64,000 nt of DNA, from positions 31,312,794-31,376,793 of the forward strand of contig OZ038450.1 in NCBI GenBank assembly GCA_964036195.1, written 5' to 3'. Position numbers and translations under genes: made by a program. The number at the start of each line of letters is the position of its first letter. The stretch's first letter is position 1. Below are positions 22,601 to 37,600 of the stretch, piece by piece. Under the pieces are notes generated by a model, which saw only the letters and a list, made by a program, of their open reading frames with translations, was not told the origin of the DNA and searched no databases. Source of the DNA: Sphaerolaimus hirsutus (Eukaryota > Nematoda > Chromadorea > Monhysterida > Sphaerolaimidae).

Positions 22601-25600
22601 GAAGAAAACTCGGCTTGCGACATTGAAAATGCGATAAATGTCATCTTAAATGACATAAATTTGAAGCATAAACCGCTTTAAATGTGGCTTTACGTATACT
22701 CAATGGACCGCAAAGTATGCACAGAGTCCTACCATGTAAGAAAAATACAAATGAAACAAGAACCGTTTTCTTTGGTTCTATATGTTGATGATTTACGGCG
22801 GTTTTCATACGAAGTGGGATGTCCACTGAGCATACTTACCTACTTACAAATGCCGCCTTAAAAATGTTGTTACATTAAGAGAATTAGATTGTTTTCACTG
22901 GCACGCTAGCGCCGCAAGCAATTTAAACACAAAATGCAGTTTTCAATGCCGGCGCGAATTTAGAACGTGCACCTAGCCTTAAAAGGATAAGAGTGAGATA
23001 GACCCACACACGCTGGATGTCAACTGAATTCATGTCAACCAAATTCATGAATTTTCAAATAACCTTTATGTCTGAACATAACCAGCCCTACAAGATCACA
23101 CTTGATTCTCCTTGTTTTGTCAAGTGTGATCTAGTTGACAGCGAGTTGACATGAATTTGCGATGTCAACTAGCGTGTATGGGTCTAGGAATGCACGCGCA
23201 GTTTCAGCTACACTCGGCAGACCACAAAATACAGTTAAAAAAATATGGACACAAAACCAGTATCAAGAACCGCTTTCTTTGGTTCTTTATTCATCCAGTT
23301 TATGGTAAATATCCAAAGCAAGGTCTACCGAATATGGCTGCAACATAAGTGAAAATGCGTAAGCCGCGCGAGTTGCGCCAGGACAGGGCATTATGACAAT
23401 GTCAATAGGAAAATCGTTTTAATTGACAAAATAGGATGCCCTAGGCGCGGCTCTAATTAAATATACTCAACGGACCGCAAAGTATGCATGTAATCCTACC
23501 GTATATAGAAACAAGATTAAAAACAAGAACCGTTTTTTGGGTTCTTTTGTTCATGAAGTTTCGATGGATTCACATGCAAACTTTATGTCCATCGACTATA
23601 TATTTATACTTAGGCTACCTTACACCCTGCACGTGTGGTTCCCGCTGGAGGTGTGCCAACAATGGTTGACATGTGCGAGTTTCATGGAGAGATGACAGAC
23701 TGGTTGTTGTTATAATGTTACTCATTGACATACCACGTCGATTAGTTTGCCATCTTTTTACGGAAGTCGCCATGTTAATAATCATTGGCACGCTTCCAAC
23801 ATGAAACATAAATCAGTGCGAGGGCAGAGTATCATGTACGCCGAGTATACCTACTTACAAACATCAACGTAAGTAAATAAAATAAGAATAATTGCGGCAT
23901 AAAATAGCGTGACGCAGCAAAGAACTTTGGGATTTTATTCAGGTGGGATACGGTAGATTTCATTAGGGATAAAAGACTTAAGGGCGCCTCGGACGCGCGG
24001 CACCAGCACCTACTTAAAAATGCCAACAACTCAATAATCAACACACAATAATCACACAATAAAGTACATAAATAAATAAAATACATCTCCCCAAATCAAC
24101 CCGAAAACCAAGCAGATTCCCCAACTTAACACACCTGTGGCGGCGCTGGAATAAATGCCGCCGATGGGTGGCGACGGCTAGCGGCCGACGTCGCTGAGCG
24201 CGGACTGCACCAGCAAGTTGGACGTCGCCCCGGCCGGTACACAGCTGACGCGAGCAGCGGAGTTCGCGGCCACCGCGCCGAATGCCAACTGCCGCGCGGC
24301 CGCGCCAACTGCCGCGCCACTGAATAGATACCTGCGTTGGGGAATGGGGTTTTGGGGCTTTCATCCCGTTTCATGCCTTGAAAATGTAAAAATAGGGGAA
24401 ATGGCGCCGAGCGCCGCGACAAAAGGAGCGCCAAACAAATGGCGCCGCGACGATGCAATTGTAATTTTTATAGTATCCCATACAATTTGACATCTGTCGA
24501 ATATATTTACCGATTTACAAATGGCAACGTGAGTAAATTAAAAAATGGCGGCGCTAAAATAACAAGTCGCTACTGTCAAAAATGAGACCCCGACTTTTAG
24601 GGATATTATTCAGGCGGGATATGGTAGATTTCATTCAAATGAAACTTAAGGGCGCCTCGGATGCGCGGCGCCAGCACCGACCTACCCCTAAAAGCACATT
24701 CAACACATTCAAAATAAAATATAAAAAACACACCACCCCAAACAACCCCTCAACCAAACAGAAAACCCCCCCGCGACTCGACACACCTGCGGTGGCACCG
24801 GAATAAAACCGCCGGTGGTTACAGCTCGCGGCCGACGACGCCGCGGCCGAACTGCGCCAGCAAGTCGAACAGCTGGTCGATCGGTCGGCGACCAGCAGCC
24901 AAGCCTGCGACCGCCGTGACCGAATGCCGACTGCCGCGCGGCCGACCAGAACGCTGCACCGAATGTCGCTACGCGGCGACAGAATTAAACCTGTGTTGGG
25001 GAATGGGTTTTGGGAAATGTGAAATGTTTTCGCGCTGAAAATAGGAAAATGAAAATGACGCCGCGAAAACGCGGATGTTGGAATAATCACGGCCCTTTTG
25101 TGACTAAAACATGAACTTAAAATAAAATGAAAAGCCGCGTGTAAATATTTGACACGCGCGCGAATACGGCACATTTTATCGACTTGGCGCTCGCTGACCG
25201 AATCGATAAAATGGCCGCTTGGCACGCGTGCCAAATATTTACATCGCGCTGCGGCCGCGCGCAAATGACTGCACGCGCAGCGTAGAAATATGTAGGTGCA
25301 TTTGCACGCCGAATGGGGGCGAGCAAATGCGTGACAAATATAAATGAGACATGGCAAATATACTTACCATTTTCCTAGAAAATATAGTTTTTTTGGGAAT
25401 GTCAACTGAATTGACATTTTTCCAGCTTTTTATAAATAGATCAAATGACAATGAATAAATAAGAAAATTGAAAACTGTTTTGGCATGTTTTCAGTAATTG
25501 GCCATCGTCACTAAGTAAAACGAGCAATTCTCTTTCTCTCTTAAAAACACAAAAGTTCAAAAACAATAACTATTTGAAATGCGTTTGCCAAAAACAACTG

Positions 25601-28600
25601 ACTAAGCTGTCAGCTAAATAAAATGACTGACTTGTTTTTCTCATAAAAAGCTAAGTGTCAAATTTAATAAAAATTAAACGATTTCCGGAAAGATTTGACA
25701 AGAACCAAATGAGCTTGTCAAATAAGTAAATTGACAAGACAGTAAAAATGTCAAGTTGGGAACTATTTATATATCGTTCCCATGCAAAATTCGATTTTGT
25801 AAAACTAGGAAATACCCGTTTTATTCCAACAATTGCGAAATAAAACAACTGATAAGCGCCAGCTAAAATGGCGCTCGAGTTCAGGGCGTAGACTGCGCGG
25901 ACTGCACACACTACTGTATTCTGATGAATAAAGTCACATGGTAAATGTGAAATAAATTTGAAATATTTGGTAATTTTGATGTGACGCGTGCAGTCGCGCT
26001 ACGCCGCCCTGAAATAAACCCCCCCTGAACCATTGGCGCCAGGCGTCAGAGTTGTCAAGAGGCGCCTGAGTTGTTAAATGTGAGACTGTGCTCTGAGCGT
26101 CAATTTCGCTGGTTGTTGGTGCACTTTTGCAGTGAAATAACCACGTCTGAAGCTGTTTATTCAGACGAGATATGGTATATTTCATTGTGAAAGTACCATC
26201 TACTAGCGAAATGACCAGCGACGAAATCTAGTATAAAAAAGGGTGCTTATTCTGAAATTTCGTACACTTTCAAAAAGTTCAATACTTTTAACAACTCTGG
26301 CCGCGGCTCGACGCTGAAAATGCTAAGAAATTTCAGCGTGAAAAATGCATAGGGGAATAAATGTTAGGATAGTTGGGGTGTCTAAACTACGTTACTGTAT
26401 ATCTTTGAATAAGCCCCCCCCCCCCAAGTGTGAAAAGAACACAAATAGATAGTACAAAAGTGGAATGCTTTTTCAGATTAGCATTCCAGAAAAGATATCG
26501 CTCCTGTAAATGAGGTGTTGCACTGGCTGGATGTCAACTGAATTCATGTCAATTGGAAATCATTTCAACATTTGACATTCAGTTGACAGGAGTTTGAGTT
26601 GTCAACTAGCCAGTGGGAACCCCTGCAATGGTTTTGGTCTAGGAGGGGGCGCATTCAAAGATGTATGGTGCCCTGAAAAACAACTGCACCATTGAACAAT
26701 GATGTTATGGCGTCAGGCGCCATGGCATTTAAATGGAATGGCGGCCGCGCGTCAGTGGACGCAGTGGCCGCCCAAATAAATACCCAATCTTGTTCACCAG
26801 TCGCAGGTGCACCGCCGCGCTGCAGCCAATGGCCACCGATGTCTGGCGCCGTCTTTTATCGCTCACGCGTGGACGTCGTCGCGTTGCTAGCCACCTGGAG
26901 CAGCGGGCGTCGGCCCAAAGTCCCGGCGCTCGTTGCCGGAACATGTGGAGCTAGAGTGCCTGCACGACTGGCAAGCGGCACGCGAATCGATCTGCATGCT
27001 GGGACAAATTGAGGCGAACTGGAAAGAGTCAAGTCTGGCCGGTAACAGTGGGACTCGGTAAAAACAACAACAGGGAGTGTTTTATTTGGTTGGGGTCCAA
27101 TTTTGTGAATGTGGATGGGTCCACGAATACAAAATTAGAGCATGTAGGAACTGTAACGGTATCCGGTATGGTACAGAAATGTTCTAGATAAATTTAGGAT
27201 TTTATTTAGAGTAAAATTAGAATTTCTGTAACTGTTTTTCCAAAACTATAACCACAAAACCCAAGAAAACACTCCAAAAACACTTTCACGATGTAATGGG
27301 GGTGTTCCACAAGTGATGGGACACCAAGTAAAATGAGTTTTTTCATAGGCTCTCTAAAAAACGCAAGTTTTATTGGGATCGGGGTCTGTTCTAGAAATAG
27401 CGGGACGCCCTGTGAAACCTAGAAAATAGGAATAGGTCACAATTACATAATTTCGCTCTGCACAATACCCCCTTGAGTACACAGATAACCCCCGGAGGAC
27501 TGCAGAATGAGCCAGAGGCGCCTGATCACCGCTCCAGGTTCTTTCCAGCTGAACAAAGAGCTGTACAGTCAGTCACAGGGGGCAATTTTGGGTTCTTATT
27601 GGGTTCTTGTGTTTCTCTGCTTTTCTGTAACTTGTGTGCCCACTGTGCATTTACTGCTGCTGAATTGCACCTATTGAAGTTATCTACTTATCATTCATTC
27701 ATGCACAATATGGTAAATTCTGTTGTATGCAATTTACAGCTCGCTCTGCAGTATTTCCCTACCTATTATTCTTCAATTTTACCTACTATCCGCTAGGCCA
27801 GATAGGTATATTGTGGTTGTTGTGGGTTGAGTTTGCTGCTCAGTGTGGACTTGGAACTTTCTCTCCGAAAACTACGAAGTGTGGTGTTGTAAGCAGAGTT
27901 AGCCGCTTACTGGGTTCCGAAGTACTGCCCCTGAAGGTGCAAGAAAAGTGCCCTGTAAGACTATTCTGCCCTACAACAAACCCTCTGAGAGCTAGGGCTT
28001 CAAATGGTGCAATTTCACAATTGACTTATGTCACAATTTGCCATTTGCTCAAAGTTACAAGCCACCCCAAAGTCACCATAGGCCAGAAGTTTACTAGCTC
28101 CCACAGGGTCTTTCAATAAACAGAAACAGCTGCTCTTATCGAAAATTGGCTCTAGGGGTTCTAGAGTCAACTATTATGCTAGAGCGGTCGGATGCTAATG
28201 TGTAAGCCGGCATCACAGCTGGGCCAGCACTGCTCAGCCATGGCGGCGCCTCCCTTGACTGCGGGAGAGCCAAGGTGCTGCCTATTGTTCAGAGCTCCAG
28301 ACTAGCCCCAGAGTCTGAAACCAGTCTGCATCATTGAGTTTATGGTTCTACATGGTACGTGTGCCGACACCCGACCGGTCCTGCTTCCCCCCGTCTCAAA
28401 TTTAGTTGCAAGTTGAGAACGCGGCGTTCTCTGATGCACAGCATAGGCACACGCGCTCTGAGAACCTAGCCCCGCTAGCCATTAGACCGTCCTCAATTGA
28501 TGTACCCTGCCCCGCAATTAGTGCGCTTGTCTGGACTGGCAGTCAGACATTAGGGCGAGCCTCAACAACTCAATCAACTGCCTTGTTGCTCCAATGCATC

Positions 28601-31600
28601 TTGGGGAGAGTGCAAAGGAAAAACCAAATTCATTTTATTTTGCTTTGTTCTTTCTCATGAGTATTACTTTATTATTGTATTCTTATTATGTATTATCTTG
28701 TATTATCTTATTGATACCTATTTAGACACCATTGTTTTGTTTCAGTTCAGGTGCGCTTCTTGAAGTTCACCAAAACCCTATTCTATCTCAAACAATCAAT
28801 TATCCACTGTCCACTTGGGTGAAGTTTACTTAATAGCTCAACTAACATTAACAGTAGACCACGCTTCTTGAAGTTTGGTCGACCCCTATTCTATCTCAAA
28901 GAACCATATCTGTTAATGCACTTAGCACAAACCACTAAAAAGCACCTGAGTTAGCATAAAGAATGACAAAGTAATTCCTGAGAGACGGGCAGAGCTGAGG
29001 TGAGAATGGAAGTTGGAGTTAGGGTTGGCCGATGTTTTTTTTTAAACGTTTTTTTTTAAAAAAAAAACGTTTTTTTTTAAAAAAAAACATGACGTCCGAA
29101 ATGTTTTTTTTTAAAAAAAAACATCGGCCGAAATTTTTAGTACTAAGCACTAGGTATTTTGCAAAATTTTTGCGCGCAAGCGCGCAATTTCACACACAAA
29201 TTGACATTGGTGGTTGTTTTCATTGGTTTTGTTGCATTTTTAGTATCAAAACATCCATTTCTATGTGCTACCATGGGTGAATAAGCCGACATATGTTGCT
29301 GTAATATATAATATTGAGGTAATGTGCTTCCATGTACCTCCACAGTGTGTAACTTCACTCCCAAAGTAACAACCTCCTTTTATAACCTTGTTTGATCACC
29401 ATTCCGTGCCAAACTTTACCTGAAGTCACGAACATTCGACTATAAGGCGATATACGAACGATATGTCGACAAAAAATGGATATTTTTGACACAAATCACC
29501 ACTTATAATGCTATCCCATGGCTCCACAGCCATTATATGGTCATATTTAACATCACAGAGTATTGCCAGTGTCTGATATACCTATATATGTTGACACTAG
29601 GTCATATCTGGGAGCTTTTAAAAAAAAACGTTTTTTTTTAAAAAAAAACGTTTTTTTTTAAAAAAAAACGTTTTTTTAAAAAAAAAAACATCGAGTTAAA
29701 AAAAAACGTTTTTTTTCCAACCCTAGTTGGAGTAAATATAAATATATTTTATATATATTTATGAATTTATTTATTATTTTAATGAATGACAGGTATAAAC
29801 TTGTATGTTTATACATGACAATTATGTCATAAACTTTCATAGCTATGAATAGCCAACTTACTTTCCCAAACAATGACTTAGCAATTAATTTTGGTTTATC
29901 CAGAGCAGGAACCCTTTTGACATAACTTATAGCTAACTTACTTAAGCATGCCTACATGCACAATCCATGCTAACATGTGAAATATGCTTAACCGGCTATG
30001 AAATTCAATAGCAATAAAATTATTGGAGCCTGTTATGTGAACACCCATGTGTTCCCTATACATATATGTATGCTAATGTAGCTACGGGCTTAGCTGGTTA
30101 AGCTCACTTAACAAGTTAACGCCCAAACACCCCGAACAAAATTCTGAAAACCCTCAAAGACTCTGATGTATGACAACAATGTTAAATGACACGTGATGTT
30201 ATTCGAACATTCTTATGTCATATGGGAATATATGCATAAATGCATAGATCTGTTAGCTCACCAATTTCAGAAATATATCAAAGTATAGTATCATTGTATG
30301 AGGAGTTATATGGATAAACACTGGCATGTGATATGCACACATATGTTATGTGGACATGTATGTTCCTTAAACATGAGACTTATGTTTGAACATATGTAAA
30401 CCTGAACCAGGTACATATATGTAGGGATACATATTGGCTATTGTAGTTTGTTTGTCAACCACAGCTATTATGTCAAACAAACTATTTAAAAAATATCCTA
30501 CTCGCGCGTATACACACATATACATATGTCAGCATATGCATATGGGCTTATACACGTACAATTTTATGAACTTCCATTCTAACTTCAACTCTGCTTAATG
30601 CGAAGTAACCACACGTGCACACCACACTCCGCTACTACCACCCGACGACAAACACGATCACGCCGATCATAAAGCCCACGGCTGGCTGCAAGGTGGAGCC
30701 ATGATTGCACAGGTTCCCCGTACAGTGGCAGCGGTGCTGGTGCACGCCCGACTCCCAGGAACGTGTCTGACAGGACTCGGAAGCCAGAGGAGCCCCGTAG
30801 CCACAGCGCTTCTCAACGGACACGGCAGCTACGAAAAGTCAAGTTGTTCGCTCAAAACGACTTTGCTTAGTCAGTACTTATGTTAGGGAACCAGATAAAC
30901 TAACTTCCGAGGGCAGTTTCCGTCTTGACACAGTAGTGTCCTGAACACACGCCACACGGCAAGTGGTCTGGGCTCTGGCGCCAAGCCGGAATGACAGCAC
31001 AGTCATAGCACTCGGTGGCTGAAGTGATAATGTAAAATTGTCATTTCTGACACCTCAAGTTGTCTACTCTCAACTCACTGGAACCTAGTCCTCCCGGCAA
31101 GTACCCGTACAAGCCGATAAGCAACGCCAGACACAGGAAAACTGACACCGCTCCGAATAGCAGCATGCTATAGGACCCCGAGAAGCAGCATGTCCACCAG
31201 CAACGCCGCGCCGCGGTCGTCGAACCACCGCCCTACTGCGGCGAAACCGGCCGAAGTCAGTAGGCACGCCCGGAATTTCCCTCAATAAAGCCATCGCTGT
31301 CGAATAGCTGGTAGCGCTGATAGTATTTAGTAGAATGAATGAGACCTGCGCAATGGCAGTTTTATTTAGTCATTCAATAATGAATAAAAAAAAATGAAAA
31401 AGGCCAGAATGCGAGGTAATTCAGTGAGATGGGCACTGGTCACCCCGCCAAATCACCACATAGGGACCACCCAGAATGCGAGGCAGCCACGGCCTGGCGG
31501 CCAAGCGCTGCAACTCCCCCCTCGTACCATGACAACGCAAAGCGTCGTCCAACTGTCGCACCTCGCACAACGCACCAATGACCTGGTGCGTGCCGCCGAG

Positions 31601-34600
31601 TGACCGCACGCCGCACGACGACAGCTAAAAACGGGAAACGGTTCAGTCTAGGGGTGGCGCATTAAGCTGATTGCCTTCTAAAGGAGACACTAACAACCTC
31701 TCATGTGTCCCAAAAGTACCAATACCACTCAACCTTATTAATTCCCAAAAAACTTTTAGCAAAGTTGTGAAAAACATCCAGATGTGAAAATCATGGATGC
31801 TTTTCACAACCCTCTCTTCAAAAATAAGGAAATATTCGACTTTTAATTTTGTTTTGAACACGTTCTCTCTAAGCAACTTGAGGAAAAACCATTGGAACAA
31901 ATAATAGTTCAAGATTTCACAAAATACTTTTTCATATTTTTTGACTAATCAAGAAAAAAAATCGAAAACTGACCAAGACTAAAATGCTAATAGCCCACAT
32001 TTTAGCTGGGTGATTCTAGCCAATTTTATCTAGAAAATCTGCAGTGGAAAGTAGCCAATAGAGTAAGCTCAAAAACTCTGTCTCAAGAAATAAGAAATGC
32101 TCAACTAAAAGTCACTCAATTCTGTAGCCAAAAGCTCAAAAATATGTGACTAGCACTTAGGGTTCAAACGGGATTGACTTTTCGGGATCGGGATCGGGAT
32201 CGGGATTCACTTTTTGAGATTTAGGGATCGGGATCGGGATCGGGATTGGGGTTTCGGGATCGGGATCGGGATCGGGATTGTTTTTTTGAGATTTCGGGAT
32301 CGGGATCGGGATCGGGATTGGCCGGGATTGGGGTCACGGGATCGGGATCGGGATTGGGATAGGCATTTTTCCGGGATCGGGATTGGGTTCTAGGGATAGA
32401 TATTTTGGCCATTTTTCTGGCATTCACAGTTGTTCATAAAGGTCTCAAAACACTGTTGGATGCCAGAAAAGTGGCATAAAATTGACGCTGGGGGTTTGCA
32501 TCCAGCTTTTTGCATGCAAAAACGTCATTATTTCACTTTTGATAATTTCCACTAATTTTTCCGGGATCGGGATCCCGGACTTGGGAGTTTCTCGGGATCG
32601 GGATCGGGATTTGAAAACTTTCGGGATCGGGATCGGGATCGGGATTGGTATTTTTGAGATTTCGGGATCGGGATCGGGATCGGGATTGGGGTTTCGGGAT
32701 CGGGATCGGGATCGGGACTGGTAAATCCCGGAATTTCACGGGATCCGGGATCGGGATCGGGATCCCGTTTGAACCCTACTAGCACTGTCTTATCATATTT
32801 CAGCCAAGATAACTAGCACAGCTCTGTTGATTACAAGATACCAAAATGCCAGATGTGGCATTTTGGCTCAGACCCAGCTAACTAGAAAGTAAACAACAAC
32901 TGGGGGGCCGATAAATTATGTCTGTCGGAACGCGCGCGTTAAAATACGCACGTTCCAGGGACCTACCACTAGTAAAAAGTAAATTTAATAGGCAAAATTT
33001 TCAACTTTTGAACGGATTATCGCATGAAGACGTATGAGCACTCATTTTGTTCGCGCTGACGAGGCGAGTTCAGATCTGTGCCTCATGTCTTCATACGATG
33101 CTTCGTTGGCAAATAAGAAATAATTTCGTAAATTTTGGGTACATAAAAAAATTTATTTATGACAAAACCTGTGGTATTTAAGCACTTTTGGGCTACATGG
33201 AGGGTGTTCCCATGCAATGCCCTGCTAGCCTTGTTGATTTGTCTGCCAATCATTTATACCCCCCCTACTTTTCTTATCCTCACTATACTATTACGAATTA
33301 ACAATTTCCATTTATTTTATTTTATTTAAACGATTTATTTTATTACTTCTAACGCAAATACTAAGCTCAGATTACAAAAAATTATAATAATAATAAATGA
33401 TTTTGGGAAAATACCAGTAACATACCCCACCAGAACAGTTTTCCAATTAAATTATTCTTTCCACCAAAAAAAAAACTCCACTACTCAATATGTAAAATGC
33501 CCACCGGTCATACACAAATTTTTTTAACATAATATTTTCAATCCACACAAACTTTGCGCTTCTGTTGTTCTGAGACACTCCTGGAACACGGGGCCCATGT
33601 TCACTCTGGGCGGGGGGACGGGAGGCCAGGCAAGTGGATATGTGTGGATAAGTATCCATGATCTCACAGTTTTACCCGACTTTTGCGCAAATTTCCCTGT
33701 TATTCACTAGTAGCATTAGCATCTTGCTAGCCCTATCTTTTCTTTCCCAATCTAGAATTTTGTATTTTACATTTTTTTATGCCAAACACATCAACCGATT
33801 GTATTTTCGCAACCCAGGATACTACTAAAACTATAAAACTACCCGAAACATTTACTCAATCTGATTTAATCAAACTCACTATCGAATACGCACCACACCC
33901 ACGCGAGGGCCTGAACGTCTTCCACAATGTCGAACGACGACAATTCGCGTATGTCACGGCGTCGTATGCGCTGTCGATACAATGTGTCGTGTGGACCTCC
34001 CCATCATTTGTATTCCTGTAATTTACATGCTACAAGTTACCTTTCAATTTCTATTCAGTAGTTTTATTTTGACCAAATATCGACAAATTTAGACACCAAT
34101 GGCTCTGGCAGCACTTGCAGCACCAAACAAAAGCCGAACCCAACCTACCAGGGCCATGACAAAAGACAGCTTCACCGGCTGTCCTGTTCCAGTTGACAAA
34201 ATGTAAACGTGTGCAACACCTGCGGTGAAAGTAATAACGTTAACGCTAACCCAGTCACCAGAGCCTGGCTCTTGTGATGAACACTCTTTTCCCTGCAGAA
34301 ATTGCTTTCTACCACACACCCATTTTATCTCAGCGCATACCTCGTTTACAAACTGCATTTTTTCTCACCGATCAACTGCACAAATAACTCTACCTTTCAG
34401 TCTGGCCACCTGCCAAACGCCCAAAAATGTGTACAGGGTCAGTCAAACTTGACCTAGTACTGGACATGCTAGCAGAATTAGAATGGAGACAGAGACCAGA
34501 CATAGATTTGGGACCCAGCCAGATCAGAAATGAGAATGTACCAGCCCAGAGAATGGTCAGCCACATCACCGAGGTGGTTGGTCCGTCGCGCGCTGGACCG

Positions 34601-37600
34601 CCAGGCACAGTGCGCGGAGAGCTGGTTATAGCCGGACTGGAAATCAATCCCAGGAACCGCGCCAAGCACCCGGCTCCCCGGGGCAGTTACAAACGACAGA
34701 TGGCACTGATCCCGTGGAGTGATCCAACCAGAGACGGAGTCCTGCATGCCCGTGGAATCATGTATGATGGCAAAATTGACAAGGGCTTGCATCTTTCGCA
34801 CGATACACTGAGCCCGGCCAAAATACGAGACGTGCTGACCCGGATACCCTGGGAAGCATTGCACGGAACAGAGGCCAGCGTCCACAGCGATCAGGGAACT
34901 TGGGTGCGACTGCACCTGCACACCCCTGCGACGCTGCTATGCCAAGCACAGGATGCTGTGCCCAAATTCCATCTCGCCATTGGCCACTACACCACGTGCT
35001 TGGGATGGAGAGGCTGTGAGGTGACTATGCTGACCACGATCACTGGGAGAATGGAAAAGGGCAAAATAGTGCCAGATGTCCTAGTGATGCAAGAGCTTCA
35101 CACTCTGGGACAAGCGCATTACGAGCAGAATGAGGTGGAAATGCGGCGGATGACTCAGGAATTCTGGATCGGTGACAAGATCATGCCACCAGCCGTGGTG
35201 GAGAGCCTACAACATGACCACCCACTTTTATGGGTCTCGGGCATCAGGGTCGGCGGACGCCACGTCCGGCCAATTTTGAAGAACATCCGATGCGTCAAGA
35301 AACTGGCTGACCTGGCACCGCACAGCCCGGTCAGCAGCACAGATCCAGTGCCGCTGTTCCAAAATCTGTTCATTCTCTTTAAGGTACCAAAAGCAGTCAG
35401 AGTTCAAGGGCTGGACAGACAAGAATTGAGCACCGAGGAAGGGTTTGCGGATCTGACGCGGTTGGCATTCGCCCCGGATGCCCATGCGGCAAACGCGCCC
35501 GCTTACACGTCAGTGGAAAAGAAAGAAATCTTGCTGGAGTATCAGTATTGGCGAGCCTACCATTTTGCAAAGAACATTCGCACCAAACCAGAAGCGGAGC
35601 AATTGGCCATTTACGAAGCAATGGTTGATCTCTGCTTTGACCACTCGGTGGCCAAACTAGTCAGCGCAATGTGCTGCACCAGAAAACAGAGGGCTCCATG
35701 GACTAGTGACTTCACAATCACTAGGGCCAATGACTACAGCTATATCACATTCATGGTCACGCTTCTTCGAGACCAGAAAACCACATGGACCAACCGCACG
35801 CCGGTCAGGGTACTCTTTGATGGGCCAAAGTTGGACTTAGCGGGACAAATCTCATCTGTCAGGCCGATCAAACAAGGTACCCAGCAGCAAATCGGCATCT
35901 CAGTAATGTCAAAAGGAGGGCTCCAGTACCTAGAATGCCACACTAAGCTGGGACGCAGCAAAATAGCGTTCATGGCGTGCGAGCAAGACACAGACGACAA
36001 AGATAAGCGGACATGGATCAAGCACGCTTCAGCGATCATGAACCCCAGTAAATCAGCAGCTGAGTTGGAAGTGCTGAGACTGCACCTGCCCAACCAGTCA
36101 AAACTGGCAGCGCACGTCAAAACAGTGACAAGTGATCAGAGAGTATACAAGTATCCCGAAGGGTTCCCTGAGAATGCAAATGAAAAGCAGCGGTCGGGCT
36201 TGAGTAAACTAAGAACCAATAACGTACGTCTCACTGTCCAAGCCGGGGCGGGATGTGGGAAAAGTGCATTCTCCATCTGGGGAATGGATGACCATCTGGA
36301 ATCGGATTGGGAACGTCACGATTCTGAACCACTGGCCACAAAAGTTCTCTTCGTGGCGGGAGATAATGGCGCCACAGACCGACTCCGCGAAGAAGTCAAC
36401 CACCGAATTGAATTTGGTGGCCCAACGCGAAAACCTTGGAGTCACTATCAAATGAGAGCAACTTCAAGAAGTGTCGAGCAAAACGAAAGACTCCGAAACC
36501 GACAGACGGACCGAGGGTGCCATTTGGGCCGAGCCGATCCAGTTCCGCTGGAATGGCTAGAAAACGTCAAAAGTCGCTTGGAGGAAAAAGAAGCCTGGAC
36601 AGCACGAGAAGATAGAGAAATTAGCCAGAACCACCAGGTGACTGTCCCAGACTGTGCGGAGAACACCGGAGTGTGACAGAATTCAGACAAGTATCTATCG
36701 TAACCTTATAAGCCTCTTATTGAACTTGACTTCTCGCACGGTTTTGCCACCTTCCGGTGTGCTAGGCATGGTCTGGGACTGCCCCAGATTGTAACCGCCA
36801 CGATTTCCACTGCTCTGTCGAGATTGTCTGAGAGCAGGTTCAGCATGCTGATTGTCGATGAAGCAACCAAAACGTCTTAAAATCACAATCGTTAAAAAAG
36901 TATTTGCATTTACTCAAAGCTACGTATTCCCATACTTAATGTGTTGTTTCTCACCAAGAACTCAATACTTTACATTTACTCCAAAAATGTTTTAACGATT
37001 CTGGTCCAAACTCGAACTCGGCGAGCTGCTGTGCCTCATGGATGAAAGCGATGGCATTCGGCGCCGCTGCGTCGTTCTGCTGCTAGGTGATTCCCGTCAA
37101 CTGGCCAAACCCATTCTTTCACAAACACCGATCAGACGGGCAGTGGAGGCAGTCAACAATGAAAGCGCCCTTGAGAGAATGTGCGCGGTCTCCACCGCGG
37201 ACGAGAGGCTCCGCCTGAATCAGATCTACCGCGCTTCCGCCGACCACACTCGGCTCGTGAGCAGCTTGATCTACACAGGGGAACACCTAGTAGCTGCACC
37301 AACGCCAAACACTCTAGAAGATTACGCAAGAGTGACGCCACCGGGGTTCCCGCTGCCATACAGATGCCAGCCAGATGGAACCAAACGCTATGCACCAGCC
37401 ATCTATTGGGTCGACGTTGAGACAAAGCGGGCCGCAGACGGGGATGAGAGAGACCAATCACTGCGCCACTGTCAACAGACACGCGACCAATTCAAGCAAT
37501 TCATATTCCATTGGTTCCAGGCCGCCGGTGGCAGTGCTTTCGAGAAACTAAGAGTCCCACCAAAGTTGTTAAAATGTGTTTACTTTTACTCAAAAGTGTC

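Larger units (their letters stand above)
21548..26690. other. Non-coding left interior of the LTR element with degenerate repeats
   Basis: No gene that I can support. Six hairpins of the form AAGAACC-loop-GGTTCTT lie at 22034-23546. A recurring motif ATTCAGRYGGGATATGGTAGATTTCATT (seen as variants at about 22095, 22490, 23938, 24608 and 26160) marks degenerate long repeats. GC-rich blocks near 24130-24340 and 24780-24980 are related to each other and start CACACCTGYGGYGGC. MITEs lie at 23001-23186, 23616-23852 and 26521-26617. A 240-codon minus-strand frame (24635-25357) has no protein-like features. Confidence 0.55.

Noticed and set aside
24635..25357. 240-codon minus-strand frame in the LTR interior
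   Set aside because: The composition is that of the GC-rich repeat blocks; no motif, and the paralogous block near 24130 does not keep the frame.
21548..33778. gag, protease, reverse transcriptase or integrase
   Set aside because: Looked for YXDD, DTG, HHCC, DDE and CCHC patterns in every open stretch and found none convincing; short undetected fragments remain possible.
34089..34358. 89-codon minus-strand frame with a hydrophobic end, possibly a second Ly6-type gene
   Set aside because: It lies wholly within the helicase intron, and the splice combinations that would give a Ly6-like cysteine pattern do not keep GT-AG phase.
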